Assembly (NCBI RefSeq): GCF_038005985.1
Contig: NZ_JBBOUI010000001.1
Span: 2,686,001 to 2,750,000 of the forward strand
Reading direction: 5' to 3'
Length of the DNA stretch: 64,000 bases
Source of the DNA: Solibacillus sp. FSL R7-0682
Lineage (GTDB): Bacteria; Bacillota; Bacilli; Bacillales_A; Planococcaceae
The position numbers and the translations under genes are program-made. Position 1 is the first letter of the stretch; each line of letters opens with the position of its first letter. The notes under the pieces are model-generated. The model ran no database searches. It was not told the origin of the DNA and saw only the letters and a program-made list of their open reading frames with translations. This document shows positions 46,370 through 55,964 of the stretch, piece after piece.

Positions 46370-47406
46370 TAAACTTTTGCTCCTTTCGCTAATGTTAATC
46401 GAAGTTGAAAATAGCTAACATGTGGTAGTATTTCTCGCAACGTTTTAAGTCTTTTCGTTTCATAGTCTTCAGCTGCAGCTAATATTAATTGTTGATCTTC
46501 AACCGATACAAAAGGTTCAATCGAAAAGCTGTCATCATTCATTGCCATTTCTACAAGATGATCCTCAATCGTACTTCCCTTTAGACGACGAATATGTACA
46601 ATTTCATCCATTGAATACCCTTTTTTATAAAGCTTTGCTGTTTCATTTGCGGAAGAAGTCAATAAAGTCTCTACGCGAATATTTGTAGCCACATGTTGTA
46701 ACAACGGATAATGTGAAGACTTTTGATTAATTTCGTTTAACCACATATGTAAACCACTAATATATAAAAGCTGTACATCCATCTCCTGTAGATGGAAACT
46801 GAACGCAAGTTGCTGCCACGTTGAACCAACTTCCTCATAGCCTGATAAACGATAGATTAAAATATCTTTTACTTGATCATCGATTAGTAAGCTAGTAAGA
46901 CTTTTTTCGATTTCCTCATAAAATGGCTTTTGTAATAGTTTTGTTTGATAATGATGTTGAATTAAAAATTGACGTACCCAATGCTGAACAGTTTCATTTC
47001 GTTCAATTGGAATAAATACCTTTACGTGACTTACTTGATAGGACAAGCTTTGTACTATGAGTGACAAACGACTAAAAAAGAGATGCTCATTTCCGCGATA
47101 ATGCCAGCCATCAAATGATACAGTAAGTGGTGTTTTGGCAAGCTCTATACCTATCTCAGTCATCGTATAATAACCTGTTTCTTCTATAATAATCATATTT
47201 TTTGCAAACAATAAATCGATTTGCTCATCGAATTTTTTCCGAGATAATTTAGGTAATAACCCAAAATAAGGGTACAATTTAAAGAGACCAACATCTTGAA
47301 TCGTTTGACCAGAACGTTTCCCTTTTAATAGATGATAGGCAGCAGAAATCGTTCTTTCCTGTGAGAACGCCAGTAATATTTTTAAAAGAATTTGTTGAAT
47401 TAGCAA
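46369..47406 (-). CDS. ypbB: YpbB, helix-turn-helix partner of RecQ
   Basis: 345-residue protein of the YpbB family, with a C-terminal HTH_40-type domain (MDEIVHIRRLKGSTIEDHL) like that found at the end of longer RecQ helicases. It is always encoded just before the short recQ in Bacillales, so it may supply the missing C-terminal region in trans (inference). Start codon TTG with GAGGGAT upstream. Stop overlaps the recQ ATG. Confidence 0.85.
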   Translation of the reverse strand: MLIQQILLKILLAFSQERTISAAYHLLKGKRSGQTIQDVGLFKLYPYFGLLPKLSRKKFDEQIDLLFAKNMIIIEETGYYTMTEIGIELAKTPLTVSFDGWHYRGNEHLFFSRLSLIVQSLSYQVSHVKVFIPIERNETVQHWVRQFLIQHHYQTKLLQKPFYEEIEKSLTSLLIDDQVKDILIYRLSGYEEVGSTWQQLAFSFHLQEMDVQLLYISGLHMWLNEINQKSSHYPLLQHVATNIRVETLLTSSANETAKLYKKGYSMDEIVHIRRLKGSTIEDHLVEMAMNDDSFSIEPFVSVEDQQLILAAAEDYETKRLKTLREILPHVSYFQLRLTLAKGAKV

Positions 47407-47435
47407 ATCAAATCCCTCATTTTCGTAGTATTAGG

Positions 47436-47464
47436 TTGAAATGTATTTAAAACACATTTAGAAT
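47436..47464 (+). promoter_or_regulatory. Sigma-A promoter for fer
   Basis: TTGAAA, 17-nt spacer, TAGAAT (5/6), 45 nt before the ferredoxin start. Confidence 0.7.
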
Positions 47465-47478
47465 AAATAAGAGCTTAA

Positions 47479-47757
<279 letters not shown>

Positions 47758-47771
47758 TATGTATGTTAGCA

Positions 47772-47813
47772 AAACGATTCTTTAATTTATTGATTAAGGA
47801 ATCGTTTTTTTTT
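47772..47813 (+). terminator. Intrinsic terminator after fer
   Basis: Arms AAACGATTC/GAATCGTTT extended by TTAAT/ATTAA, then nine T residues on the plus strand. Confidence 0.92.
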
Positions 47814-47877
47814 GCGGAGTTTTATAGTTCATGATGCACTTCAACCATTTTAATCATATCCCTTTACAAAAAACTTA

Positions 47878-47906
47878 TTGCACATCAATTTCACGAATGT
47901 TATAGT
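47878..47906 (+). promoter_or_regulatory. Sigma-A promoter for fabI
   Basis: TTGCAC, 17-nt spacer, TATAGT. The predicted start (about 47913) falls at the edge of the FapR-like operator. Confidence 0.7.
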
Positions 47907-47911
47907 TATTT

Positions 47912-47928
47912 CTAGTAGCAGGTACTAA
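47912..47928 (+). promoter_or_regulatory. FapR-type operator upstream of fabI
   Basis: CTAGTA-GCAGG-TACTAA: right arm identical and left arm one base off the FapR palindrome TTAGTA-N5-TACTAA. It lies directly after the -10, where FapR binding blocks transcription until malonyl-CoA rises. fabI is a FapR target in B. subtilis. Confidence 0.75.
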
Positions 47929-47957
47929 TAACAACTAACTATTCTAGGGGTGTAGGG

Positions 47958-48734
47958 ATGGATTTATTACAATTACAGGGAAAGAATATTGTCGTAATGG
48001 GTGTTGCCAATGAACGTAGTATTGCATGGGGGATTGCAAAACGATTATTTGATGTTGGGGCAAATGTTATCTTCACTTATCGTAAAGAGCGTTCAAAAGG
48101 AAAAATTGAAAAATTATTAGCTAATTATTCAGAGCATACAACGGCAATTGTTGAATGTGACGTCAATAGCGATGAAAGCATCAAAAAAGCGTTCCAAGAA
48201 ATCGGGGAAACGTTTCAAGTAATTCATGGAATCGTGCATTCAGTTGCTTTTGCAAATGCAGAAGATTTACACAACCGATTTTTTGAAACAACCCGTGATG
48301 GATATGCATTCGCTCAAGATACAAGTGCCTATTCTTTAATTGCAGTCGCAAAAGCAGCAAAACCATATCTGGCAGAAGGTAGCTCAATCGTAACGATGTC
48401 TTATTTAGGAGCAGAACGTGTGCTTGAGGGATACAACGTAATGGGCGTAGCTAAAGCAGCATTAGAAGCTTCAATGCGTTATTTAGCAGCAGATATCGGC
48501 GCGGATAATATTCGTGTGAATGCTATTTCTGCTGGAGCTATCCGCACATTGGCTGCAAAAGGGGTGCCAAGTTTCAATCAAATTTTGCATAAAATTGAAG
48601 AAACTGCACCACTAAAACGTAATACAAATCAAGAAGAAGTCGCAGATATGACGATCGTGATGCTTAGTCATCTTTCTCGTGGAGTCACAGGTGAAACGAT
48701 CTATATTGATAGTGGCTATCATATTATGGGTTAA
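47958..48734 (+). CDS. fabI: Enoyl-[acyl-carrier-protein] reductase FabI
   Basis: NAD(P)H-dependent reduction of trans-2-enoyl-ACP in fatty acid elongation. Short-chain dehydrogenase fold with VMGVANERSIAWGIAK, SVAFAN, catalytic Tyr and Lys in the Y-x6-K pattern (GYNVMGVAK), and GAIRTLA. 258 aa, full length. AGGGGTGTAGGG lies upstream of the ATG. Own promoter with FapR operator, own terminator. Confidence 0.95.
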   Translation: MDLLQLQGKNIVVMGVANERSIAWGIAKRLFDVGANVIFTYRKERSKGKIEKLLANYSEHTTAIVECDVNSDESIKKAFQEIGETFQVIHGIVHSVAFANAEDLHNRFFETTRDGYAFAQDTSAYSLIAVAKAAKPYLAEGSSIVTMSYLGAERVLEGYNVMGVAKAALEASMRYLAADIGADNIRVNAISAGAIRTLAAKGVPSFNQILHKIEETAPLKRNTNQEEVADMTIVMLSHLSRGVTGETIYIDSGYHIMG

Positions 48735-48740
48735 TCGTTG

Positions 48741-48773
48741 GCGATTTCACTTCCTCTGTGAAATCGCTTATTT
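48741..48773 (+). terminator. Intrinsic terminator after fabI
   Basis: Perfect 10-bp stem GCGATTTCAC/GTGAAATCGC, 7-nt loop, then TTATTTTTT. Confidence 0.92.
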
Positions 48774-48818
48774 TTTATAATTTATATAATGCATTTTTGC
48801 AAATAAAACCAAATATTG

Positions 48819-48847
48819 TTTACATTACATTATCAAAAGTGTAAAAT
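48819..48847 (+). promoter_or_regulatory. Sigma-A promoter for the DUF2339 gene
   Basis: TTTACA, 17-nt spacer, TAAAAT (5/6 in each box), 46 nt before the ATG. Confidence 0.65.
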
Positions 48848-48892
48848 TACACAAAACGAGTAAAATTACTTCTATTTAGAGAGGAGAGCAAC

Positions 48893-50992
48893 ATGGAAAA
48901 AGAAGCAAAAATACTCGAACGAGTTATAGAGCTTGAAAAGGAAGTTCTGCATTTACGTTCGGAGGTGAACCACTTAAAGCAACACATAAAGATTGACGTC
49001 TTTGAACCAAAAAAGGTGAATCCCACTCCACAAAATTCAAATGTAACACCACTTAAACTGGAACAAGATGAGGTATCCGATAAAATTCCTGCACAACCAG
49101 TTGAACCGGTACTTCAAAAGGAAAAACGATCACTTGAGGAAATTTTTACGCGTGCGTTACCAAGAATTTTTACGGTCATTTTAGTACTAGGGGTACTTTG
49201 GGGGTTAAAGCTAGTAAGTGATTACGGATTTTTATCTGACAGCATTAAAATTATTTCAGGCTTTATATTATCACTTGGGCTAATTACTTGTGCATTTGTT
49301 ATGGAAAAAAAGCAAAAAGGTTCGCATATTGTGGCGCTTTCAATTTATGGTGGAGCTTTTATTGTAGGAATATTAACAACCGCTGCTGGAGCGATCATAT
49401 ATGATGTGCTCGGTCTTTATACCGCCCTCATCATTGCGCTCATTTATATCGTTTACGGTGTCGCAATAAGCTATTTGAAGAGCAATGAAGCATTAACAGT
49501 GCTCGTCATCTTCACTTCACTCTTGCTACCGTATTTATTAGAATACATGAATTTTGACACGAAGATTATTGGCATTTTTATTGTCCTGCTATTTACTGGA
49601 GTGCAAGTCGTTATTGTAAAACACGCACAGCGTAAAGCACTTTATATCGGCATGGCTTTTTCAGTTTTAGCACTTACTATCGTTTCAGGATTTCATATGG
49701 AACAAAGCGTCTTTTTTGCTGTAGCTCTCGTTGTACTATATAGCGTATTTTTAGTAAGCTATTTGCATTTGTATCGCAAAGAAAGCAAGCGCAATGCAGC
49801 TATGCTATTTAGCTTTACGATCTTTATATTAACAACGATGAACAGTCTACTATTTACTAAAGAAACAACACTTACGATAGTGTTATTGATAATGTTTGGC
49901 ATTTTAAGCTTTGCAACGTATGTCGTATTTAAGCGTAAGTATAAACTGCTCATTGATATATTCGGGACGTTAACTTTGCTGACGTTACTAAATGTAATTG
50001 CACAGCTAAATATTTCTCGAGACTTTATTTTATTATTACTTGTCATTGTGGCGTTTGCAGGTCTAATGCTTGCCATTAAGCATGCAATTACATTTATGAA
50101 GTGGGTTTATAGCCTAATCTTTACTCTCCTTGGGCTAATAGTTTTAGTTTTCTGTAACGTACAACCCTTTTTATCAATCGAGCATGTGACATTACTTGTT
50201 TTAATCGTGCTGCTCGTAATACTTTATCTAGCACTTCGTCACTTTATTGTATTGACTGTTGAGAAAACGAATTTTATGCTTTCGAGTGAAGATGTGTTTC
50301 CAATAATCATTTATTTTACCGTGCTCGTTTACATTTGGAAAATCGACCTGGCATATATGCCCACTTACTTTACGACGTATATGTTGTATGGAGCGATTGC
50401 GATTTTCTTTGTGACTACACTCATTATGAAACACCATATAGTTGGTCGACTACTACCATTAATCGCCGCTACTGTATACGGTGTAGCTGGACTTAAGCTA
50501 TTCTCGAGCATCTGGATAGATGATCAAACTGTCATCATAGCTCTTGTTATGCGCCTCATTTATATCGGTCTTCTATGGGCAATCCTTGTTGATGCCTGGA
50601 AACAGGGGGCTATTTATAAAAATTACGCAACCATTTTCGAGCGTTACACGGAGCAGTTAACAATTGCAGGAATGATTGTTTCAGTCATTGTGATGTTTAA
50701 CTTAACAAGTTATATGGATTGGCATGATCTAATTAACTGGAACTCAGCGGTTATTATTAATACGGTATCAATTTTTATTGCCGCTTGCTTATCGCTTTAT
50801 TTGGCTGCTATACGTAGTAGCTATCGCAACTTAAAGCTAACAGGCATTGGATTATTATTTTTCGGCATTATAAAAATGATTTTCTTCGACCTTTCGGCAC
50901 TCGACTTACTAATCCGCTCAATTTCTTTCATCATCATTGGGGCAATCGGGTTAATAATTTCGAATAAGTTATTAGTTAAGGAAAAGAAATAA
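48893..50992 (+). CDS. DUF2339 giant polytopic membrane protein
   Basis: 699 residues: an N-terminal heptad-like segment (residues 1-36, LEKEVLHLRSEVNHLKQH), a proline-rich cytosolic linker, then roughly 19-20 hydrophobic segments through to the C-terminus, the layout of DUF2339 proteins. No transporter motif or catalytic residue can be named and the function of the family is unknown. GAGAGGAG precedes the ATG. It has its own promoter. The next gene on the strand, a glycerophosphodiesterase, follows after 122 nt. Confidence 0.8.
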   Translation: MEKEAKILERVIELEKEVLHLRSEVNHLKQHIKIDVFEPKKVNPTPQNSNVTPLKLEQDEVSDKIPAQPVEPVLQKEKRSLEEIFTRALPRIFTVILVLGVLWGLKLVSDYGFLSDSIKIISGFILSLGLITCAFVMEKKQKGSHIVALSIYGGAFIVGILTTAAGAIIYDVLGLYTALIIALIYIVYGVAISYLKSNEALTVLVIFTSLLLPYLLEYMNFDTKIIGIFIVLLFTGVQVVIVKHAQRKALYIGMAFSVLALTIVSGFHMEQSVFFAVALVVLYSVFLVSYLHLYRKESKRNAAMLFSFTIFILTTMNSLLFTKETTLTIVLLIMFGILSFATYVVFKRKYKLLIDIFGTLTLLTLLNVIAQLNISRDFILLLLVIVAFAGLMLAIKHAITFMKWVYSLIFTLLGLIVLVFCNVQPFLSIEHVTLLVLIVLLVILYLALRHFIVLTVEKTNFMLSSEDVFPIIIYFTVLVYIWKIDLAYMPTYFTTYMLYGAIAIFFVTTLIMKHHIVGRLLPLIAATVYGVAGLKLFSSIWIDDQTVIIALVMRLIYIGLLWAILVDAWKQGAIYKNYATIFERYTEQLTIAGMIVSVIVMFNLTSYMDWHDLINWNSAVIINTVSIFIAACLSLYLAAIRSSYRNLKLTGIGLLFFGIIKMIFFDLSALDLLIRSISFIIIGAIGLIISNKLLVKEKK

Positions 50993-51114
50993 CGTATAGC
51001 GAAGGAAACTTTAAAAGTGCCACGCAAATAAAATCACATATAATTAATTTAAGAGTACACGTATTAAATGAAGGTATAGGTGTGAACGTACTATTTTATA
51101 AGGTAGGTAATGAC

Positions 51115-51819
51115 ATGAATATTATCGCACATCGTGGAGTAAGTGAAAAATATCCTGAAAATACACGTATCGCTTTTGAAGAGGCTGCAAAATTAAATAT
51201 TTGGGGTGTTGAATTTGATGTTCATGTAACGAAGGATCAAGAGCTTGTTGTCATTCATGATGAATCTCTTAATCGTACATCTAATGGCAAAGGTTTCGTA
51301 AAAGACTTTACGCTTGCGGAATTAAAACATTTGGATATTGGAAGTTGGTTTGCCCCTCAATTTGCAGGGCAACAAATATTAACATTACGTGAAGTGCTAA
51401 CAATCTTCCGACCAACTTCACTTCAAATAAATATAGAATTAAAAACCGATATTTTTGAATATGAAGGAATAGAGCAGCTCGTTGCAGATGAGATTCAAGC
51501 ACTTCAATTAGAAAATCGAGTATGGATCTCTTCCTTTAATCATGAAACAATTGCACGCTTTAAAAAAGTAAATCCGAACGTCAAAACTGCTTTATTGTTT
51601 TCATCGCTCATTACCGACTTAGAGGAATATGTTCGTATTTCTAATTGTGACGCTATTCATATTCACTACTATCACTGCCTTCGTCACATTATTCAACAGG
51701 CAATTGCCAATGGACTGATCGTACGTGCTTATACAGTGAACGACAAAACGATTGCATGCCAATTGGCAGCTGCCGGTATGAAAGCGATTTTTACGGACCG
51801 ACCTAGTGCATTTTTATAA
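51115..51819 (+). CDS. Glycerophosphodiester phosphodiesterase
   Basis: 234-residue cytosolic GDPD (UgpQ/GlpQ-like) that hydrolyses glycerophosphodiesters to glycerol-3-phosphate and an alcohol. HRG near the start (IIAHRGVSEKYPENT), metal ligands in EFDVHVTKD and VVIHDESLNRTS, and a C-terminal VNDK..CQLAAAGMKAIFTDRP. No signal peptide. AAGGTAGGT precedes the ATG at 51115. A GTG at 51082 is less likely. Confidence 0.92.
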   Translation: MNIIAHRGVSEKYPENTRIAFEEAAKLNIWGVEFDVHVTKDQELVVIHDESLNRTSNGKGFVKDFTLAELKHLDIGSWFAPQFAGQQILTLREVLTIFRPTSLQINIELKTDIFEYEGIEQLVADEIQALQLENRVWISSFNHETIARFKKVNPNVKTALLFSSLITDLEEYVRISNCDAIHIHYYHCLRHIIQQAIANGLIVRAYTVNDKTIACQLAAAGMKAIFTDRPSAFL

Positions 51820-51848
51820 TCTACTCTACTAAGAATTGCGCTTTTAAA

Positions 51849-51880
51849 AAAGAGAACTTCTGTTCAATGAAGTTCTCTTT
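51849..51880. terminator. Bidirectional terminator
   Basis: Perfect 12-nt arms AAAGAGAACTTC/GAAGTTCTCTTT with 8-nt loop and A/T tracts on both sides, between converging genes. Confidence 0.92.
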
Positions 51881-51881
51881 T

Positions 51882-52427
51882 TTATTGCAGTTTGGCAAAA
51901 TGATTTAATTTTTGAAAATGTTTAGTAGCTAACGTGAAGTATGGGAATGTATTTGTTTGTATCTGATTTAAAACTTGATGAAAGGTATTAAAAGCTAGCT
52001 CATATTGCTCACGTGTTATTATATTATTTTCAAGCGCAACTTGTAACTCATCCTGGTCTTTTTCTATGATTTCCCCTGTTGGTAAAACAATAATATCTAA
52101 AAATAGGTCATCCATGAAGGCTTCCCCATTTTTGATGCCATTTTTATAAGTGATGTCTATATACCATTGAATGATATTATTATGGCTATCGAACATAGTT
52201 GTTATTGCAAAATGCTCATTTAACGGTAATTGATAAAGCCAAGAATATTGATGATCAGCAATACATATCTCTTTTTCTAAATACTTTACAACAAGTGGCT
52301 GAGAAACTTCCTTCATCTTCAGCAAAGAAATATATCCATAAAACCCCTCTTCATCTATTTGTAATTCCTTGTATTCTCTACTTACAATTCGTTTCCAATC
52401 ATTTCGATGTAAATAACGTCTTTTCAT
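51882..52427 (-). CDS. DUF402 family protein
   Basis: 181 residues with the DUF402 core: WYIDITYKNGIKNG followed by DDLFLDIIVLPTGEI and the acidic EKDQDEL, residues that bind divalent metal in characterised members. Some DUF402 proteins are nucleoside di-/triphosphatases, so a nucleotide phosphatase activity is possible. GGGGG 5-6 nt before the ATG at 52427 decides the start. A single gene with its terminator shared with the glycerophosphodiesterase. Confidence 0.8.
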   Translation of the reverse strand: MKRRYLHRNDWKRIVSREYKELQIDEEGFYGYISLLKMKEVSQPLVVKYLEKEICIADHQYSWLYQLPLNEHFAITTMFDSHNNIIQWYIDITYKNGIKNGEAFMDDLFLDIIVLPTGEIIEKDQDELQVALENNIITREQYELAFNTFHQVLNQIQTNTFPYFTLATKHFQKLNHFAKLQ

Positions 52428-52496
52428 AGCTTCCCCCTGTTCTTTTTTATTTAGCAAACATTTGTACAATGCTTACTATTAGCGAATTTACATTAA

Positions 52497-52542
52497 AAGA
52501 GGCATTGAATTTCCCACATAGTTGAAATTCCAATACCTCTTC
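52497..52542 (-). terminator. Intrinsic terminator after the ABC ATPase gene
   Basis: Long imperfect stem from AAGAGG/CCTCTT through ATTG/CAAT to ATTTC/GAAAT with a 10-nt loop. A short T-rich tail follows on the minus strand. Confidence 0.75.
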
Positions 52543-52559
52543 TTTATTCGTTATCCTTG

Positions 52560-53471
52560 CTAGACAATTTCATGATAATACATCGCGTATAAATCATTTA
52601 ATGTTACTTTCCCAAACGCAAAATCATTCATCTGTTTGTCCACTAAAAATGCAGTAAGATCACTTAAATGTGTGGCTTCCGAGCTAGGTAAATGAATAAG
52701 TGTCATATCATTTACAAGCGTTTCAAACTTAAGCTCAGGATAGACCTGTTTCATTTGTTCTCTTGTATCTTCCGGCATTTTTTTCACTCGAATCGTTTTA
52801 ATACTTGCCTCACTAAAGCCGTTTACGATTAAATTCGCATCTACTAGCTTCCCTTCACTAAATAGGAAAATTCGATCTGCATACTTTTCTAAGTTATCAA
52901 GCAAGTGGGATGCGATAATGATCATCTTACCTTCTGCTTTTTTCTTCATTAAAATTTTTGATATAACCTCTACATTATTTGGGTCTAGACCATTCATTAC
53001 CTCATCCATCATCATTATTTCTGTATTTGCCACGATTTGCATCGCAAAACATAAGCGCTGGCGCATTCCTAATGAATACGTACCTGTTTTTTTGTTCACA
53101 TAATGCCCCATATTAAGGGCTTCAATCGTTTCATCAATCAGCTTCATATCTGACTTCCACATTGTTGCAAACATTTTTAAATGTTCTCGACCACTAAGGT
53201 GATTGTATAGATCACTTTGATCTGGCATCATTGACACAAACTGATGAATTTTCACTTCATTTGATTTACTTGAATAGCTTAATCCTTTATCAAAAATAAC
53301 TTTTCCGCTCGTTGGCTGTAAATAGTTCATTAAGACATTCATTAAGGTTGATTTGCCAGTCCCGTTTGGTGCAACAAGACCAATTAACTCCCCTTGTTCA
53401 AATGTAATTGAAATATCATTTAATACTTTCTTTCCACCAAATTGAACCGTAATATTTTGGATATTTATCAT
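52560..53471 (-). CDS. ABC-2 transporter ATP-binding protein
   Basis: 303-residue ATPase of an ABC-2 exporter. Walker A APNGTGKST near residue 36, Q-loop MMPDQSD, signature YSLGMRQRL, Walker B IMMMDEVMNGLDP, and H-loop ASHLLDN, plus a C-terminal extension of about 80 residues. The Walker B segment lacks a separate aspartate at the usual position but keeps the catalytic Glu. It lies 12 nt after permease A1 in the unit B1-A1-ATPase and is the only ATPase for four permeases. Substrate unknown. Confidence 0.9.
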   Translation of the reverse strand: MINIQNITVQFGGKKVLNDISITFEQGELIGLVAPNGTGKSTLMNVLMNYLQPTSGKVIFDKGLSYSSKSNEVKIHQFVSMMPDQSDLYNHLSGREHLKMFATMWKSDMKLIDETIEALNMGHYVNKKTGTYSLGMRQRLCFAMQIVANTEIMMMDEVMNGLDPNNVEVISKILMKKKAEGKMIIIASHLLDNLEKYADRIFLFSEGKLVDANLIVNGFSEASIKTIRVKKMPEDTREQMKQVYPELKFETLVNDMTLIHLPSSEATHLSDLTAFLVDKQMNDFAFGKVTLNDLYAMYYHEIV

Positions 53472-53483
53472 TTATCTTCCCCC

Positions 53484-54701
53484 TTATTTCACTAGCTTAA
53501 ATCGTTTATTAAATGAAATTAGCAGCGTAATAATTAGTACAACTATTGCGAAAATTAATAACAGCTGTAACCCTAAACGGTAATCAAGCCCCTCGCTAGC
53601 AAAGTAAAAATTTTGGTATTTTGAGATAATCTTACCGACCTGTATATAAGTCGTTGGATAAATTTCAACATCCCAAAAATAGCCGACACCGCGACTTGTG
53701 TAAAAACGCTCTCCAAAAATTAAAAGTACTCCTACAGCTAAATTCAACATCTCAAGGCGGAATAGTACACTGCATAGCAATACAACACTTATTATTACGA
53801 CAAACCATAAAATCAGTAATACGAGTGACTGTGTTAAAAATGTACCAAGCGTCATCATTTCAAATAATCCATCCTCGCTCCATGTCATCTGTAGCAGTGG
53901 TGAATATACCGGAGACGGTAGCTGAAAGTGCCCAAAGCCTGATTGAATACCGATAATAATAAAACCGATAAGTAGCGGGAGAAATAATGCCAAGCTCCCA
54001 ATTACAGCAACGCTCATTTTCACAAGCAGCTTCTTCCAATCCGCAATTGGGAAGCCCTTTAAAACGGAAGGATGAAGACGATCCTTCGTGACAATGTCAA
54101 TTGCTAAAAGTAGTGCACAAATAACTAAAATTATAGGTAAAAACCCTTTCAATAATCTTTCAAGAGTTTGTAGGGCTGTACGCTGTTCAAAAACTTCAAA
54201 TGACAATTCATAATCGGCTTTTTCAAATGCTTCATAGCGCACATATTGATCTAACGCATTGAAAAGACCATCTACATTTGCAAATTCTCGATCCTTCACA
54301 TAATAGCGCTCATTGTAAGAAAGATGCTCATTATAATACGTCATATAATTCATTTTGAAGTACCAATCACTTGTAATTTCAGCATATTTTTGCAAATCAT
54401 TGGCATCAAGTGCATTGAGTCTTTCTTTATCCATTGGATTGATTTCACTAAACATAAAATAAGCATCTACTGTAACAGGGTGTACTTCCCAAAGATCTCG
54501 TCCTTGTATTCCATCAATAAATTCCTGACGTGTTAAATAACGTGCCTCAATCTCCTCATAATCTACCTTTTCAATTGGATCATAGGCAGGAGCTACTTTG
54601 AAGGCATAAAAAATTGCAGCAAATGCGAGTAAAAAGTAGATAGCTAAATTTTTCTTGTTCGTAAAAAATTGCTTAAATTCAAATTTCAAATAGCCCCACA
54701 T
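53484..54701 (-). CDS. ABC-2 permease A1
   Basis: 405 residues: membrane span at 18-36, an extracytoplasmic domain of about 150 residues, then about five more spans from 188. Starts with MWGYLKFEFKQFFTNKKN and has the cytosolic motif HPSVLKGFPIADWKKLL (209-224). Closely related along its whole length to A2 (55965-57176), including the same opening. A weaker likeness to the B permeases is seen in the (H)xSxxKG(F/Y)P motif. Transcribed with B1 and the ATPase. Confidence 0.85.
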   Translation of the reverse strand: MWGYLKFEFKQFFTNKKNLAIYFLLAFAAIFYAFKVAPAYDPIEKVDYEEIEARYLTRQEFIDGIQGRDLWEVHPVTVDAYFMFSEINPMDKERLNALDANDLQKYAEITSDWYFKMNYMTYYNEHLSYNERYYVKDREFANVDGLFNALDQYVRYEAFEKADYELSFEVFEQRTALQTLERLLKGFLPIILVICALLLAIDIVTKDRLHPSVLKGFPIADWKKLLVKMSVAVIGSLALFLPLLIGFIIIGIQSGFGHFQLPSPVYSPLLQMTWSEDGLFEMMTLGTFLTQSLVLLILWFVVIISVVLLCSVLFRLEMLNLAVGVLLIFGERFYTSRGVGYFWDVEIYPTTYIQVGKIISKYQNFYFASEGLDYRLGLQLLLIFAIVVLIITLLISFNKRFKLVK

Positions 54702-54713
54702 GTCGTTCCCCTC

Positions 54714-55829
54714 CTATGCTCTTTTAATTTTCCCTGTTGAGAAAAATGTTTTAATGATAAATAGCATAATTAGGATACAAACGCCCATAATTAGCATGCC
54801 TAAATTCATCGTAATATCAACCGGCTTCACTAAATCAATTGGCATACCCTTTAATATTTCATTAAAGTTCATGAAATGGAATGGATTGTATGGAAATAAG
54901 CTAATAAGCGATGGGAAGATTGTAGGTAAAAAGAACATGATAAAATGAACAAATAACGTTAAATACATGTTTTTCAGGAGCACGTTTAATATGATTGAGA
55001 GTAACATTACAAATAATGAAATAACAATCATATAGCCAATGCAACGTGCAATATACCCTGCACTTGTGATGAGTGCTGCTTCATCTAAATATACTTTTAC
55101 AGGTTCAAATGGGTCACCTAGCCCATTAAATAATAGCGGTGTAGCACAAACAAAAATGAGTGCGGTAAAGGCCACTACATATAAAAAAGCAATTACACAT
55201 TTTGATAAGATATAATGGTCAAATCGCACCGGATAACCTTTAATAATGCTGGAATGTTCAAAGTCATCTAGTAATATTGAGCTCGTATAAAAACTAATAA
55301 ATATGTACCAACCTGCTCCAACTAAACTAAAGAAAAACAATAAAAATGGAATGTAGTAAGATAAATTACTTACACTAGCCTTTCCTTCGTCAAGCATCGT
55401 TTTAAAATAAAGCAAGTTCATTGCGTTTTGAAGTTTTGAAGGAAGGAGATTGGATACTTTTTCATATTCCTCCAAATCAAATGCTTGTTGACGTAGCTCC
55501 GCTATTCGTAAAGACGCTTCATAATACATTGGATAGTCTTCTACGGTTAATGCTGCAATTTGTAAGGCAATTGCACTTTTTTGTTGTGTTAAGTTTTTAA
55601 ATAAGTTACTTCCATCACCATTTACCGAAGCATCCTGTACTTGGAACTTTGAGAGTACAGCACGTGAATTATAGTAATCGCCCTTTTTCTCATTAAGTTG
55701 ATCCCCTACAGACTGCGCTTTAATAAAGAACATGCACCCAAATACAATTAAAGCGACAACAAGTAGTGCTACAATATTCTTTCGATTTGTGCGTTCAATT
55801 AATAATCCGACCTTTAAAGCTTGAAACAC
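54714..55829 (-). CDS. ABC-2 permease B1
   Basis: 371 residues: N-terminal span (18-37), extracytoplasmic region to about 155, then about five spans. The motif LLDDFEHSSIIKGYPVRFD (187-205) is shared with B2. The start is GTG at 55829, aligned with the ATG of B2, but the GAGGAGT is very close, so the ribosome site may be the AAAGG further upstream. First gene of B1-A1-ATPase, behind a clear promoter. Confidence 0.85.
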   Translation of the reverse strand: MFQALKVGLLIERTNRKNIVALLVVALIVFGCMFFIKAQSVGDQLNEKKGDYYNSRAVLSKFQVQDASVNGDGSNLFKNLTQQKSAIALQIAALTVEDYPMYYEASLRIAELRQQAFDLEEYEKVSNLLPSKLQNAMNLLYFKTMLDEGKASVSNLSYYIPFLLFFFSLVGAGWYIFISFYTSSILLDDFEHSSIIKGYPVRFDHYILSKCVIAFLYVVAFTALIFVCATPLLFNGLGDPFEPVKVYLDEAALITSAGYIARCIGYMIVISLFVMLLSIILNVLLKNMYLTLFVHFIMFFLPTIFPSLISLFPYNPFHFMNFNEILKGMPIDLVKPVDITMNLGMLIMGVCILIMLFIIKTFFSTGKIKRA

Positions 55830-55878
55830 TCCTCATCTACCTTTCTATATTTAATTTCGATTATTCTAATACTTTAAT

Positions 55879-55907
55879 AGTATAATGTTCTTTTCCATTT
55901 TTTTCAA
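55879..55907 (-). promoter_or_regulatory. Sigma-A promoter for the B1-A1-ATPase unit
   Basis: Minus strand TTGAAA, exactly 17 nt, TATACT (5/6), about 50 nt before B1. It lies between the A2 terminator and B1, so the two permease pairs are separate transcripts. Confidence 0.75.
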
Positions 55908-55927
55908 TATTTTAAAAATACTAAAAA

Positions 55928-55949
55928 CCGTTAGAGATTTATCTAACGC
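55928..55949 (-). terminator. Intrinsic terminator after permease A2
   Basis: 7-bp stem CGTTAGA/TCTAACG, 6-nt loop, TTTTTAG on the minus strand. Confidence 0.75.
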
Positions 55950-55964
55950 CTTTAATAGCAATCC

